Origin: Gottschalkia acidurici 9a
Lineage (GTDB): Bacteria > Bacillota > Clostridia > Tissierellales > Gottschalkiaceae
Direction: 5' to 3'
DNA length: 64,000 bases
Assembly: GCF_000299355.1 (NCBI RefSeq)
Contig: NC_018664.1
Coordinates: 2,774,380 to 2,838,379, forward strand
In this document: piece after piece, positions 27,924 to 37,363 of the stretch
Layout of the letters: the number at the start of each line of letters is the position of its first letter
Numbering within the stretch: the first letter of the stretch is position 1
Translations under genes and position numbers: made by a program
Notes under the pieces: generated by a model
Databases searched by the model: none
What the model was told of the DNA's origin: nothing
The model's input: only the letters and a program-made list of their open reading frames with translations

Positions 27924-27969
27924 AAAAACTATCAATACTTTAGATTCTTTATAGTATTGATAGTTTTTT
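27924..27969 (+). terminator. hairpin terminator of ilvE
   Basis: AAACTATCAATACT and its complement around a 13-base loop, with a TTTTTT tail, just after the ilvE stop. Confidence 0.85.
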
Positions 27970-27978
27970 AATAATATC

Positions 27979-28812
27979 CTAGTTCTTATTTCTATTTATA
28001 AAGCTCTCTATATAAAATACTTCTTCTTCTGTCACTTCTCTATTAACCTTTTCACTATAACTCTTAGTTAATTCCTCTAAATCAGTTTTATTTCCAACTA
28101 AATTTCCTATATCTATCATCATATCAAAGAGTTCTTTCATACTTTTTTTTGTATATACAGGCCTATGCGCTGTAAGATAATATTCAGTATCGTATCTATT
28201 TATCTTCTCTATGAGTGGAACTAGTTTCTCCATATGATAGCATTTATGTCTTCTGTTTAAATCTCTATATATTGAATCTCCTAAGAACATTACTTTTTCA
28301 TTCTCAATATATATAAGATTAGAATCTTCCGAGTGATCTCCTCCTATGTTCTCCACAATACACTTTATGCCACCCAGATCAATTTCAACTTTTCCATTAA
28401 ATATTATATCTCCATTTGAAATACTCAGTCCTTCAGATACTTGCTTTCTTAACTTTGTAGCAGTACTATGTTTAACTCTACCTAGTTCCTTAACGCTAAT
28501 TTTTTTATCATTTTCTATTAGAGTCTTTATGTCTTCTATATTTTTATAGTTTTTTTCGTTTAATACTGTTGTAAGATTCATAGTAGATATTCCAGCTACA
28601 TGATCCCAATGATAATGAGTTATAGCTAGATATTTTAACGGTGGAATATCAAGCTTAGATATTTCTTCTAAAAATTCCTTAGCATGACCCATAGAGTTAC
28701 CTGCATCCACCACTAAGCTATATTTATCTCCGATTATTAGTCCTAATGCAGGCTGGCATCCTTCATCTTGATATGGTAAATAATAAACTCTTTCAGTTAA
28801 TTTGTTTAGCAT
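27979..28812 (-). CDS. metallo-beta-lactamase-fold hydrolase
   Basis: 277 residues with the metal-binding motif ITHYHWDHVAG (about 60-70), a second His in GGDHSEDSNLIY and an Asp in MFLGDSIYRD. A late His (YLTAHRP) completes the dinuclear zinc site. The fold is used by many hydrolases (lactonases, glyoxalase II, RNA enzymes). Length and motif spacing do not point to one substrate. A C-terminal helical extension of about 60 residues is charged. The gene converges with ilvE and shares its terminator region. Confidence 0.88.
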   Translation of the reverse strand: MLNKLTERVYYLPYQDEGCQPALGLIIGDKYSLVVDAGNSMGHAKEFLEEISKLDIPPLKYLAITHYHWDHVAGISTMNLTTVLNEKNYKNIEDIKTLIENDKKISVKELGRVKHSTATKLRKQVSEGLSISNGDIIFNGKVEIDLGGIKCIVENIGGDHSEDSNLIYIENEKVMFLGDSIYRDLNRRHKCYHMEKLVPLIEKINRYDTEYYLTAHRPVYTKKSMKELFDMMIDIGNLVGNKTDLEELTKSYSEKVNREVTEEEVFYIESFINRNKN

Positions 28813-28942
28813 ATGTACCTCCTTTTAAATCTTTAGTTACTATACATTTTAACTTAATCTTACACAAAAGTTAACCTCTCTAAAAAACACTAAAGAGCAG
28901 ATCCGTTTTATCTTGTCTATCATATTAAATCTATATATAAAA

Positions 28943-28968
28943 AGAGAACTGATTAGTATCAGTTCTTA
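28943..28968 (-). terminator. terminator overlapping the msrAB stop codon
   Basis: AGAACTGAT and ATCAGTTCT around TAGT. The TGA stop of msrAB (28959-28961) lies inside one arm. A T-rich tail follows on the minus strand. Confidence 0.65.
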
Positions 28969-29924
28969 AATAAATGTAGATATTCACCATATCCTTCTTC
29001 TTTTAGTTTATGTTTAGGTATAAATCTAAGTGCTGCTGAATTAATGCAATATCGTAACCCGTTAGGTTTAGGTCCATCATTGAAAACATGTCCTAAGTGT
29101 GAGTCACTAGCCTTACTTCTCACTTCAGTACGTACCATACCATGACTTTTATCTACTGCTTCGGTCACCTGTTCTTTATGAATAGGGTCAGTAAAACTTG
29201 GCCATCCGCAGCCTGAATCATATTTATCTAATGAACTAAACAAGGGTTCTCCAGAAACTATATCAACATATATGCCTTCTTCTTTATGATCCCAGAATTC
29301 ATTCCTAAATGGTGGTTCAGTACCATTGTTTTGAGTAACCTCATACTGAATAGGAGTTAAGGTTTGCTTTAGTTCATCATGATTCTTTTTTTTCTTCCAG
29401 TTCTTCTTTATAAAATCCTCTCTTCCAGATCCTTTCCTATATGCTCTGTAACGTAACGGGTTCTTCTTATAAAAATCTTGATGATATTCCTCTGCTGAGT
29501 AGAAAAATGTTGCTGGTAAAATTTCAGTAACTATAGGTTTGTCAAAGCGTCCACTTTCATTTAACTTTCTTTTAGATTCTTCTGCCATCATTCTTTGGTT
29601 CTCATTATGATAGAATATTGCTGTTTTATAAGAATCCCCTCTATCATTAAACTGTCCACCAACATCAGTCGGGTCTATTTGCTGCCAAAATGTATCCAGC
29701 AATTTGTCATAAGGAAATATCTCAGGATCATATTTGATTTGAACAGCTTCATAATGTCCTGTATCACCTAAACATACATCCTCATAAGTCGGATTTTCTT
29801 TATGTCCTCCAATATATCCTGATAGTACTTCTATTATACCCGGTCTTTCATCGAATGGAGATACCATACACCAAAAACAACCTCCTGCAAATGTGGCTAA
29901 TTCATAATGGATATTATCAGTCAT
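28959..29924 (-). CDS. msrAB: bifunctional peptide-methionine sulfoxide reductase MsrA/MsrB
   Basis: A 321-residue fusion. The N-terminal MsrA domain (about 8-165) has the catalytic Cys in AGGCFWCM and [16 protein letters not shown]; it reduces Met-S-sulfoxide. The C-terminal MsrB domain (about 175-315) has SGCGWPSF and the catalytic Cys in [13 protein letters not shown]; it reduces Met-R-sulfoxide. The zinc-binding CxxC pairs of many MsrB enzymes are absent, as in other zinc-free types. The protein is cytoplasmic, with no signal peptide. Regenerating reductant is probably thioredoxin. Single gene with the terminator overlapping its stop. Confidence 0.95.
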   Translation of the reverse strand: MTDNIHYELATFAGGCFWCMVSPFDERPGIIEVLSGYIGGHKENPTYEDVCLGDTGHYEAVQIKYDPEIFPYDKLLDTFWQQIDPTDVGGQFNDRGDSYKTAIFYHNENQRMMAEESKRKLNESGRFDKPIVTEILPATFFYSAEEYHQDFYKKNPLRYRAYRKGSGREDFIKKNWKKKKNHDELKQTLTPIQYEVTQNNGTEPPFRNEFWDHKEEGIYVDIVSGEPLFSSLDKYDSGCGWPSFTDPIHKEQVTEAVDKSHGMVRTEVRSKASDSHLGHVFNDGPKPNGLRYCINSAALRFIPKHKLKEEGYGEYLHLFKN

Positions 29925-30103
29925 AGTTAACCTTCTTTCTTAATTATTTTATATTAAGTCTATTATGATAATATCCATTTAAAAAAGATAATACTCAGAT
30001 TCTTTTAAATATTTAATATACTAGTATTTTTCATCTTAATATTTAATGATTAAAATCACATATTTAAAATATAGAAAACTTGACAGTAAAATAAATTGAT
30101 TTA

Positions 30104-32410
30104 TTACTTCATTAAATCTTTTATTATATCTTCTATATCTTCATGATTATCTGGTTCTCCATAAACATTAACGTAATATACAATATTATCTTGCTTCCAT
30201 ACATAATCAGTCTGTGTGAAAGTTTCTTTAGGATTATCATAAGTATCAACTTGAGTGTGCACAAAAACATCAATATCATTTATCTTTAAAGAAGTTGTTC
30301 TAGACTTATCAACTCTATGGCTTGTGTTAAGAGGACCTTTCTCATTTTTAAAACTATCATCTATACCGCTTTTATCTTTTTCTTTTAAAGAGTCATAATA
30401 ATTTGTATCTTTACCCTGAATAAAAGATATCTTTATTGAACTACCATCTTGAGAACCGTACGATGTAATCATCACCCATTCATTTCTTATATTATCTAAA
30501 CGTGCTCCATTAGCTACAAGTTCTTTCGACAAGTTTAAATAAAGTTTAGGTTTAAATCCTAAAATTTCCTCAAACACTTCTAAATCTTTTTTTTCATATA
30601 TTCTATAAGTGCGATAATTTTTAGATGTATATTTATCTTTGGATACATCTTCAAAGTTCTTAAGTGATGTAACTATCTTTTCTATATCATTTCTAGAAAT
30701 TCCATAAGGCTTCTCATACTCAATTCCATACCATATATCTTTACTATTCCATATGAAATATTCCATTTCATTTATTTCTATATCTTTAGCATTTGATTCA
30801 TCACTTGATATTTTGCTAATAGCCCTAGATGTTATAGTAACATTTTGACCATGTATATTAGAAATGCTAAAAGGTTTCTCTTTATATTCTACTGTAATAT
30901 CTTCAGTTCCATTGCTTCTACTCTTATGTCTATTTTTTAAATTTTCTATAAGATCTTCTTTAGAAACTAAAAAGTTAAATCTTCCTTCTGACTCAAACAT
31001 TAATTTTGAATTAGGCTTGGATTTACCAAAGGACATTCCTATCAAATTACCTTTATCATCATTAAGAGTTATACTCATTAACTGTGTTTCTGATGGCAAA
31101 TAGTCAGGAACTTTAAATCTAAAATCTATGAAATCACTTGCTCTATCTAAATTGCTAAATATAAGGCTTCCGTTTCCATTAGAGGGATATAATTTAAAGT
31201 CTTCGTTATCCTTTTTTTCCAAACTCTGATTTTCAAATATAGCTGTATTAGAATCTAGTATGTTACCTCCACTACCAGCTAATACTACAGATCCAGATAG
31301 TGTAAGAAGCGCAATACTTAAAACAGACATTTTATAAGAACCTTTTTTAAATTTTCTTATCATCATAATTCTCCTTTCAATTTGTGTTTTACTCTCATAA
31401 AAGCATAGATTAAGATTGTTTTTATAACTATTACTAAAAAAGTCTTTAGAAAAACTTAATATAGTCATTCCATATTCTACAGATTCATGTTCTTCAAGAA
31501 CTTCTAATATATAACTATCACATGCTATCTCTCTATCTTCTCTCATCTTTTTCATTGCAAACCATATAACTGGATTAAACCAGTAAAATAGTATCGCTAT
31601 TATAGAAATCAGATTAGATATTAAGTCTTTTCTTTTATAGTGAGCAAGCTCGTGTAAAATAATATGTAACAGTTCTTGACTTGTAGCTTTATCTAAGACA
31701 TATTTAGGGATATAAATTTTAGGATTTAAAACTCCATATATAAAAGGACTTTTAAATTCATTATTGCTATAAATAGAGATATTTTTATTTAAACCTAACT
31801 TGTCCTTAGATATTTTTAATATATGCTCAATATGTGGATTATTAACTTTATAAAATTCTTTTGTATTGCACTTAAATCTAAAAGTAATAAAGAAAACAAA
31901 TATAGCCATAACACTAAATCCAGTAATCCATATACATGAGGATATCTTTATTATTTTTTCAATAGAGTCTTTTTCTTGTTCCTTAAATTCATATAATAGT
32001 TTTTCTATTTTTAAGGATTTACCCTTTAAAGTATTTTCTTCATACATCTCTTCAGTAGTAATTTTGCTATTATCATTTAATCTAGATATATCACCCGTTC
32101 TATACTCTTCTATATCATTATTTAAACTATCCTTGGATTCTTTAGAATTAGATGATTTATATAGATCGGTTTTTTCAAAATCTATTATATCTTTATAGCT
32201 TTCTGATACATTGTCTATTAAGTCCAAAGGACTTCCAACAGAAATAGGAAGTAGAAGTCTTATTAATATGAGAAACCATAAAGCATGCTGAAACCTAGGA
32301 CTAGTATAGTTTTTAAAAAGTTTTTTTATAGCTAATATAAGTATTGTCATAATAGTAGCTATAAACGAAGAGTATAAAACCCATAATAAAGCTTTTTCAA
32401 GTATATTCAT
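30104..32410 (-). CDS. BlaR1-like M56 receptor protease with DUF4367-type sensor
   Basis: 768 residues. Membrane helices near 8-28, 42-58, 158-177 and 360-378 enclose the cytoplasmic M56 zinc protease: HELAHYKRKD at 253-262 is the HExxH site, and REDREIACD (about 290-298) supplies the third ligand region. The roughly 390-residue extracellular tail has no penicillin-binding motif. Instead it holds two DUF4367-like modules: FKVPDYLPSE with a WYGIEYE...IEKIVTSL end, and a second ending DYVWKQDNIVYYVNV. By analogy with BlaR1/MecR1, ligand binding outside would trigger cleavage inside and lift BlaI repression. It is the last gene of an operon with its own paralogue and a BlaI repressor. Confidence 0.88.
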   Translation of the reverse strand: MNILEKALLWVLYSSFIATIMTILILAIKKLFKNYTSPRFQHALWFLILIRLLLPISVGSPLDLIDNVSESYKDIIDFEKTDLYKSSNSKESKDSLNNDIEEYRTGDISRLNDNSKITTEEMYEENTLKGKSLKIEKLLYEFKEQEKDSIEKIIKISSCIWITGFSVMAIFVFFITFRFKCNTKEFYKVNNPHIEHILKISKDKLGLNKNISIYSNNEFKSPFIYGVLNPKIYIPKYVLDKATSQELLHIILHELAHYKRKDLISNLISIIAILFYWFNPVIWFAMKKMREDREIACDSYILEVLEEHESVEYGMTILSFSKDFFSNSYKNNLNLCFYESKTQIERRIMMIRKFKKGSYKMSVLSIALLTLSGSVVLAGSGGNILDSNTAIFENQSLEKKDNEDFKLYPSNGNGSLIFSNLDRASDFIDFRFKVPDYLPSETQLMSITLNDDKGNLIGMSFGKSKPNSKLMFESEGRFNFLVSKEDLIENLKNRHKSRSNGTEDITVEYKEKPFSISNIHGQNVTITSRAISKISSDESNAKDIEINEMEYFIWNSKDIWYGIEYEKPYGISRNDIEKIVTSLKNFEDVSKDKYTSKNYRTYRIYEKKDLEVFEEILGFKPKLYLNLSKELVANGARLDNIRNEWVMITSYGSQDGSSIKISFIQGKDTNYYDSLKEKDKSGIDDSFKNEKGPLNTSHRVDKSRTTSLKINDIDVFVHTQVDTYDNPKETFTQTDYVWKQDNIVYYVNVYGEPDNHEDIEDIIKDLMK

Positions 32411-32477
32411 ATAAATACTTCCTTTTAATTTATTTCATTTACTATACAAATTTTATAATAAAAAATAAAATTAAGTT

Positions 32478-34835
32478 TTAGTTCATAAAAGTCTTTACTA
32501 TTTCCTTTTGTTTATCTATTTGACCTACAAATACAACCCTATATAGGATATCTTCTTCATTCCATATGTATGTCTTAATAATATCGCGGTTTTGATCAAA
32601 TTCATACATAAGAACCTTTTTACCTTCTATCATTATTGAGGATTCGTTAGACTTTTCTTCATCAGACAAAATATATTTATTTGTATTTTTTCTTTGATCA
32701 AACGTTATACGTGGTGATAAGATCGTATTATCGTTTTGTTGACGCTGTTCATAATATGTAGAAATATTTCTACTTGTCTCAATTGTACTATTAGTCAAAG
32801 GCTCTACTCTTGATAAGCTAGGAACGAAGTCGCCATGTAACTTTAAAGGAAGTTTAGGTTTAAACCCAAGAAGTCTTTCAGCTTCTTCCAAGTCCTTTTT
32901 ATCATATATAATTAAATTGCTATTTAGAAAGTATGGAGATTTATCATTAGAAGATTCAGATATATGATTTTTCCAATATACATCATCAGAATACTTAAAT
33001 GACATTATTATTTGATTCATATCATCTTTAGAAATTTCTTCTTCTTTAAAATAAGACATATTAATATCATCAATCTTATTGTAATATCTAATTCCATACC
33101 ATATATCTTTGCTATTCCATATGAAATATTTTTCTACACTTCTAATTTCCTTAGGTTGTGAGTATACTTGTCTATCTATCATTTGACCAGTCTTCATATC
33201 CATCACTTGCATTCTATTTCCATCCGAGATTGTATTCTTTTTTATGGTAATGACACTACCCCCTATGCTAGAAATAGTCATATGTTCTTCCTCGAAATTT
33301 ACATCTACCTTATCAAGATCATTCTCATAACTTTTATTTTTGTTCATAAGATATTCTTTGATATTTTCTTTAGAAACTAAAAGTTTGATATAACTATTTG
33401 ATCTCAATGGTGTATCATTAGGATATTTCAGATAATCTGTGGAGTATTTAATAAAGTCAAAGTTCGCTATATATTCTTTCTCTTTCTCCAGTGTTAAAGT
33501 AGCCGGCTTATATCCTGATGGTAGATAATTAGGAACCTTAAACTCGAAGTTCACAAAATCTTTTAATCTATCTAAAGTACTAAATACAAGTGAATCATCG
33601 GAGGAGTATAGCTTAAAATCTGTATCATCTTTGTCTTTATTAATTTGACTTATAGATTTATCTACATTAGAAATAAGTTTGCTGCCATCGGCACTTACTA
33701 TTGTAACTAAACTAAGTAATATTACAGTTGTAATACTTGTAATAGACATTTTATATGATCCTTCTTTAAATTTCTTGATCATCATGATCCTCCTTTCAAT
33801 TTGAGTATTATCTTCATAAAAATGTAAGTTGAAGCTTTCTTTATTCCCACTACTTGAGAAGATCTTAGAAAGACTTAATATAGTCATTCCATATTGTATA
33901 GATTCATGCTCTTCAAGAACCTCTAAAACACAACTATCACATGCTAATTCTCTATCCTCTTTTATTTTTTTCATTACAATCCATATAATGGGATTAAACC
34001 AATGAATAGATAGAGCTATTATAGAAAGTAAGTTGTATAATATATCCTTCCTCTTATAATGAGTGAGCTCATGTAAAATAATGTAAAATAATTCTTTACT
34101 ATTATTCATATTTAGAATATCCCTTGGAATATAAATCTTAGGTTTTAAAATTCCATATATAAATGGGATATTAAATCTGTCACTACAATAAACTAAAATA
34201 TCTTTTTTTAATCCTAGTTTTTCTTTAGATACTTCTAACATAGATCTAATTTGTGTATCACTAACTCTTAAAAAATCGTTTGTAATTTTCTTGAACTTTA
34301 AGATAGATAAAAGTGTAAAGATAGTCATAATAATAACTCCAATAATCCATAGGTATGAAGATATCATTATAACCTTTTTTATCGAAGCTTTTTCTTTATC
34401 CTTAAACTCGTATATTATCTTCTTTAAATTTAAAAAATTACTTTTTAAAGAATTTTCTTCTTTAAATCTTTCAAAACTTTTTTCATTATCTGCATTATTT
34501 AAATTAGATACACTATCATTTAAATATTCTTCAGATACATTCTCTAAACTATAAGTAGAGTCTGAAGAATTTAAAATAGTTTGAGTCAAATCTGACTTTC
34601 CATAATTCACTATGTTCTTATAGTTTTCTGATACAATATTTATTAAGTCTGAAGGATTTCCAATAGAAGTGGGAATCAAAAGTCTTATTATTATCAGAAA
34701 CCATAACATATTTTGAAATCTAGGAGTAATGTAATTTTTGAATAGTTTTTTTATCACTAGTATAAGTAACACCATAATAGTAGCAATGAATGAAGAATAC
34801 AAAGTCCACAATAAAGATTTTTCAAGTATATTCAT
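32478..34835 (-). CDS. BlaR1-like M56 receptor protease with DUF4367-type sensor, paralogue
   Basis: 785 residues, the same architecture as the downstream gene and clearly its paralogue: MNILEKSLLWTLYSSF start, HELTHYKRKDIL zinc site and KEDRELACDSCVLEVLE third-ligand region. The extracellular tail again has two DUF4367-like modules (VPNYLPSGYKPATL; YFIWNSKDIWYGIRY). The HExxH reads HELTH rather than HELAH, which keeps both His and the Glu. It lies between the BlaI gene (72 bases upstream) and the second receptor (67 bases downstream), so one BlaI operator probably controls both. The ligand is unknown; two diverged sensors in tandem suggest different ligands or a heteromer. Confidence 0.88.
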   Translation of the reverse strand: MNILEKSLLWTLYSSFIATIMVLLILVIKKLFKNYITPRFQNMLWFLIIIRLLIPTSIGNPSDLINIVSENYKNIVNYGKSDLTQTILNSSDSTYSLENVSEEYLNDSVSNLNNADNEKSFERFKEENSLKSNFLNLKKIIYEFKDKEKASIKKVIMISSYLWIIGVIIMTIFTLLSILKFKKITNDFLRVSDTQIRSMLEVSKEKLGLKKDILVYCSDRFNIPFIYGILKPKIYIPRDILNMNNSKELFYIILHELTHYKRKDILYNLLSIIALSIHWFNPIIWIVMKKIKEDRELACDSCVLEVLEEHESIQYGMTILSLSKIFSSSGNKESFNLHFYEDNTQIERRIMMIKKFKEGSYKMSITSITTVILLSLVTIVSADGSKLISNVDKSISQINKDKDDTDFKLYSSDDSLVFSTLDRLKDFVNFEFKVPNYLPSGYKPATLTLEKEKEYIANFDFIKYSTDYLKYPNDTPLRSNSYIKLLVSKENIKEYLMNKNKSYENDLDKVDVNFEEEHMTISSIGGSVITIKKNTISDGNRMQVMDMKTGQMIDRQVYSQPKEIRSVEKYFIWNSKDIWYGIRYYNKIDDINMSYFKEEEISKDDMNQIIMSFKYSDDVYWKNHISESSNDKSPYFLNSNLIIYDKKDLEEAERLLGFKPKLPLKLHGDFVPSLSRVEPLTNSTIETSRNISTYYEQRQQNDNTILSPRITFDQRKNTNKYILSDEEKSNESSIMIEGKKVLMYEFDQNRDIIKTYIWNEEDILYRVVFVGQIDKQKEIVKTFMN

Positions 34836-34907
34836 TTTAATGCTCCCTTTTTAGATTTTTTACTCAATGTATGCTTTTTTAAGTAATAAAAATATAATAA
34901 ATTTCAA

Positions 34908-35294
34908 CTATTCTTCTAATTCATTTTTCTTTTCTTCTAAAATCTTTTGAAGTTTTTCAATTTCTTTTTCTGACAGCTTCTCCTCTTCTAGAAATTTTGA
35001 AAATAGCATGCCGATAGCACCGTCATAAACTTTTTCAAGAAAAGATTTATTTTCTGATTTCACGTACTCATCATAAGAAATTAAAGGATAGTATAGATAA
35101 CTTCTACCTGATTTCTCAAATGATATTACCTTCTTATTTAAAAGCCTATTTATAAAAGTCTTTATTGTCTGACTTGACCAATCCATCTTATCTGATAAAG
35201 AAGATATAATCTCACTAGAAGATAAAGGGCTTGTATTCCATAGAAGTTTCATAACTTCTAATTCTGCCTCTGATATTTTAGAACTGTTACTCAT
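34908..35294 (-). CDS. BlaI/MecI-family repressor
   Basis: 128 residues. A winged helix in the first 75: ISEAELEVMKLLW, WSSQTIKTFINRLLNKKVI and the wing SGRSYLYYPLI. The C-terminal dimerisation helices (about 80-128) end in a Lys/Glu-rich coiled coil. BlaI proteins block their own operon until cleaved by an M56 protease. Two such proteases are encoded next in the operon. Its promoter has two dyads spaced 26 bp apart. It is nearly identical in layout to the repressor at 61915. Confidence 0.93.
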   Translation of the reverse strand: MSNSSKISEAELEVMKLLWNTSPLSSSEIISSLSDKMDWSSQTIKTFINRLLNKKVISFEKSGRSYLYYPLISYDEYVKSENKSFLEKVYDGAIGMLFSKFLEEEKLSEKEIEKLQKILEEKKNELEE

Positions 35295-35320
35295 AATAAT
35301 ACACCTCCATATAAGTACAG

Positions 35321-35373
35321 TTTACGAACGTAAACCTTATTCATAGTCTACATGTGTAAACCATGAATGTCAA
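35321..35373 (-). promoter_or_regulatory. BlaI-type promoter with two operators
   Basis: On the minus strand TTGACA (35373-35368), 17 bases, then TAGACT (35350-35345). One dyad, TTTACACATGTAGA (35360-35347), covers the -10 end. A second, TTTACGTTCGTAAA (35334-35321), lies downstream. Their spacing is 26 bp, identical to the locus at 61837. They match the BlaI-family core TACA-NN-TGTA, with one variant site. Confidence 0.75.
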
Positions 35374-35498
35374 TATATTATTTAAAAATAAAAAATATAT
35401 ATTCCATATGCTTAAAACATAAAGAATATATATTTTAAAATTAGTAAAAATTATAATAAAGATTGATAAGAAATATAATTATAGAAGGAAGTGATAAG

Positions 35499-35633
35499 AT
35501 GAATCCTATATGGCATTACATGTATTCGCCTCTTGCACGAGATAGAATCACTATAGTTCCATTAGCTGTTTATGCAGTATTTATATTAGGATTGGCTATC
35601 ATGATAGTAATAAAAGAAAAGAAGGAAAAATAA
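35499..35633 (+). CDS. small single-helix membrane protein, 44 aa
   Basis: ATG 35499 follows GAAGGAAGTGAT. The 44 residues start MNPIWHYMYSPLARDR and contain one hydrophobic helix (about 17-37), then a Lys/Glu-rich tail. It is divergent from the BlaI operon, whose operators begin about 125 bases upstream. No family recognised. The good ribosome binding site and clean membrane-protein composition argue for a real gene. Confidence 0.6.
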   Translation: MNPIWHYMYSPLARDRITIVPLAVYAVFILGLAIMIVIKEKKEK

Positions 35634-35673
35634 AGTTATAATGATCTAACAATATATCTTTATCTTCTATTTT

Positions 35674-36105
35674 CTATATTAATTTGTTTTTTATTGTTTT
35701 TGTTCCGTTAGGTGTTGAAATCTGCTTTTCTATAGTTTTAACTCCATTTTCATATGTCACTTTATTTTGTACTCCACTATTTTTGTTTTCAACTTTAATT
35801 TCTTTCTCTATTGTTTTTGTTCCATTATCTGTTGGTATCTGTTTTTCTATAGTTTTAACTCCATTCTCATATTTTACTTGGCTTTGTACCCCACTATTTG
35901 TATTTTCTACGTTTATTTCTTTCTCTATTGTTTTTGTTCCATTACCTATTGGGATTTGCTTTTCTATTTTCTTAACTCCATTTTCATATGTTACTTTATT
36001 TTTATAATTTTTATTATAATTTCTTCCTGCTAATACTACTGTTACACTAGAAATAGTCAGTATTGATACTACTAGTGCTGTTACTACTTTCTTAGATTTT
36101 TTCAT
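35674..36105 (-). CDS. secreted protein made of 39-residue tandem repeats
   Basis: 143 residues. A signal peptide (about 1-27, ending VVLAGRN) is followed by two full 39-residue repeats (37-75, 76-114) and a partial third (115-143). Each begins with KVTYENGVK or a close variant and contains IEKQIP and NGTKTIEKEI. Each repeat is a Lys/Glu/Thr-rich beta-type unit with no Cys. Repeat number may vary between strains. No known domain recognised. It lies convergent to the small membrane protein gene. Confidence 0.78.
   Translation of the reverse strand: MKKSKKVVTALVVSILTISSVTVVLAGRNYNKNYKNKVTYENGVKKIEKQIPIGNGTKTIEKEINVENTNSGVQSQVKYENGVKTIEKQIPTDNGTKTIEKEIKVENKNSGVQNKVTYENGVKTIEKQISTPNGTKTIKNKLI
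35677..35997 (-). repeat. 117-bp tandem repeats inside the secreted repeat protein
   Basis: Two complete and one partial copy of a 117-base unit, seen both in DNA and as 39-residue protein repeats. Copies differ at scattered positions, so this is not a very recent expansion. Confidence 0.85.
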
Positions 36106-36332
36106 AATTAAACCTCCTTAAACCATATGTATCTTTGATTTCTCGTATGTCATATTTTGTCGTATTGTGTTTCAAGCTCATTATATACCTTTTTATCATT
36201 AATGTCTCTACTATTTAAAATAGATAATCCTATAATTTAATACATAATTTATGATATATTCATATTAATTCATTTATTCTTAGTTTTTCTTAGTATCTCT
36301 AATTATGTGTAACCTTTCTATCATCATTAAAT

Positions 36333-36375
36333 AAAAATGACAGAGTAATCTTTTACTGTTTACTCTGTCATTTTT
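36333..36375 (-). terminator. hairpin terminator of ung
   Basis: AAAAATGACAGAGTAA and its complement around a short loop, 41 bases after the ung stop on the minus strand. Confidence 0.8.
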
Positions 36376-36415
36376 GTTTATATTTTTAAATTTTACTATC
36401 TATCTTTGTTAATCA

Positions 36416-37099
36416 TTATTTATCTATATTTTCTATCTGCCAATCAATTGGATCTTTTCCTATAGATCTTAAAAAGTCATTAGTCTTAGAAAATGGTTTT
36501 GATCCAAAGAATCCTCTACTAGCTGATAGTGGACTAGGATGCACTGACTTTATTATAAAATGATTCTTGTTAATTATTAATTTTTCTTTACTTATAGCAT
36601 TATTTCCCCAAAGAATGAATACTATAGGATCCTCTCTATCATTTAAAACCCTTATTATTTCATCGGTAAATATCTCCCATCCTATCTTCCTATGTGAATT
36701 CGCCTCTCCACCTCTAACAGTCAATGACGTGTTCAAAAGAAGAATACCTTGATCTGCCCACTTCTTTAGATATCCGTTATTTGGTATGTAGCAACCTAAA
36801 TCACTTTGTAGTTCTTTATATATGTTAACTAGTGAAGGCGGTATTTTTACCTTCGGGTTTACTGAAAAACTTAAACCATGAGCTTGATTAGGTCCATGAT
36901 AAGGATCCTGACCCAAAATTACTACTTTTGTATCTTTATATGAAGTAAAATGTAGTGCATTAAATATATTATACATGTCTGGATATATTGTTTTCGTTTT
37001 ATATTCATTAATTAAAAAACTTCTTAATTTTAGATAATAATCTTTTTCGAACTCATCCTTTAAAAGTTCATTCCAATCATTTTGTAAATTTGCTGCCAT
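36416..37099 (-). CDS. ung: uracil-DNA glycosylase
   Basis: 227 residues from ATG 37099 with AGAGGTGG upstream; a GTG nine bases earlier is less likely. It removes uracil from DNA in base-excision repair. The catalytic Asp is in [18 protein letters not shown] and the second site is [13 protein letters not shown]. The family length is normal (about 220-230). Single gene, no partner. Confidence 0.96.
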   Translation of the reverse strand: MAANLQNDWNELLKDEFEKDYYLKLRSFLINEYKTKTIYPDMYNIFNALHFTSYKDTKVVILGQDPYHGPNQAHGLSFSVNPKVKIPPSLVNIYKELQSDLGCYIPNNGYLKKWADQGILLLNTSLTVRGGEANSHRKIGWEIFTDEIIRVLNDREDPIVFILWGNNAISKEKLIINKNHFIIKSVHPSPLSASRGFFGSKPFSKTNDFLRSIGKDPIDWQIENIDK

Positions 37100-37255
37100 A
37101 GATTCCACCTCTTTCCCTCCCCATATTATATCATAAATATTTTTTATTCAACCTATGTTAAGCATTGATATATTGAATTTTGCCCTATCGCAATTATTTT
37201 ATCCTTAAAGTATTATCATATAAAATACAAATATCTTTATCCTTTAAAACAAAAT

Positions 37256-37312
37256 AGCTAGTAATTTTACTCTAATGTGTTTTTTATCTTCACATCAGTA
37301 AAATTACTAGCT
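37256..37312 (-). terminator. long-arm hairpin terminator
   Basis: AGCTAGTAATTTTACT pairs exactly with its complement around a 25-base loop. It lies 51 bases after the alcohol dehydrogenase stop (minus strand). Confidence 0.7.
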
Positions 37313-37363
37313 GTTAAAAAAATTAAATATTAGCTTTTTAATTACCTAGCTATTTAGATTTGC

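Noticed and set aside
28141-28155. T8 run inside the metallo-hydrolase as a possible frameshift
   Set aside because: The reading frame is continuous across it and the protein is normal, so the run is correct as given.
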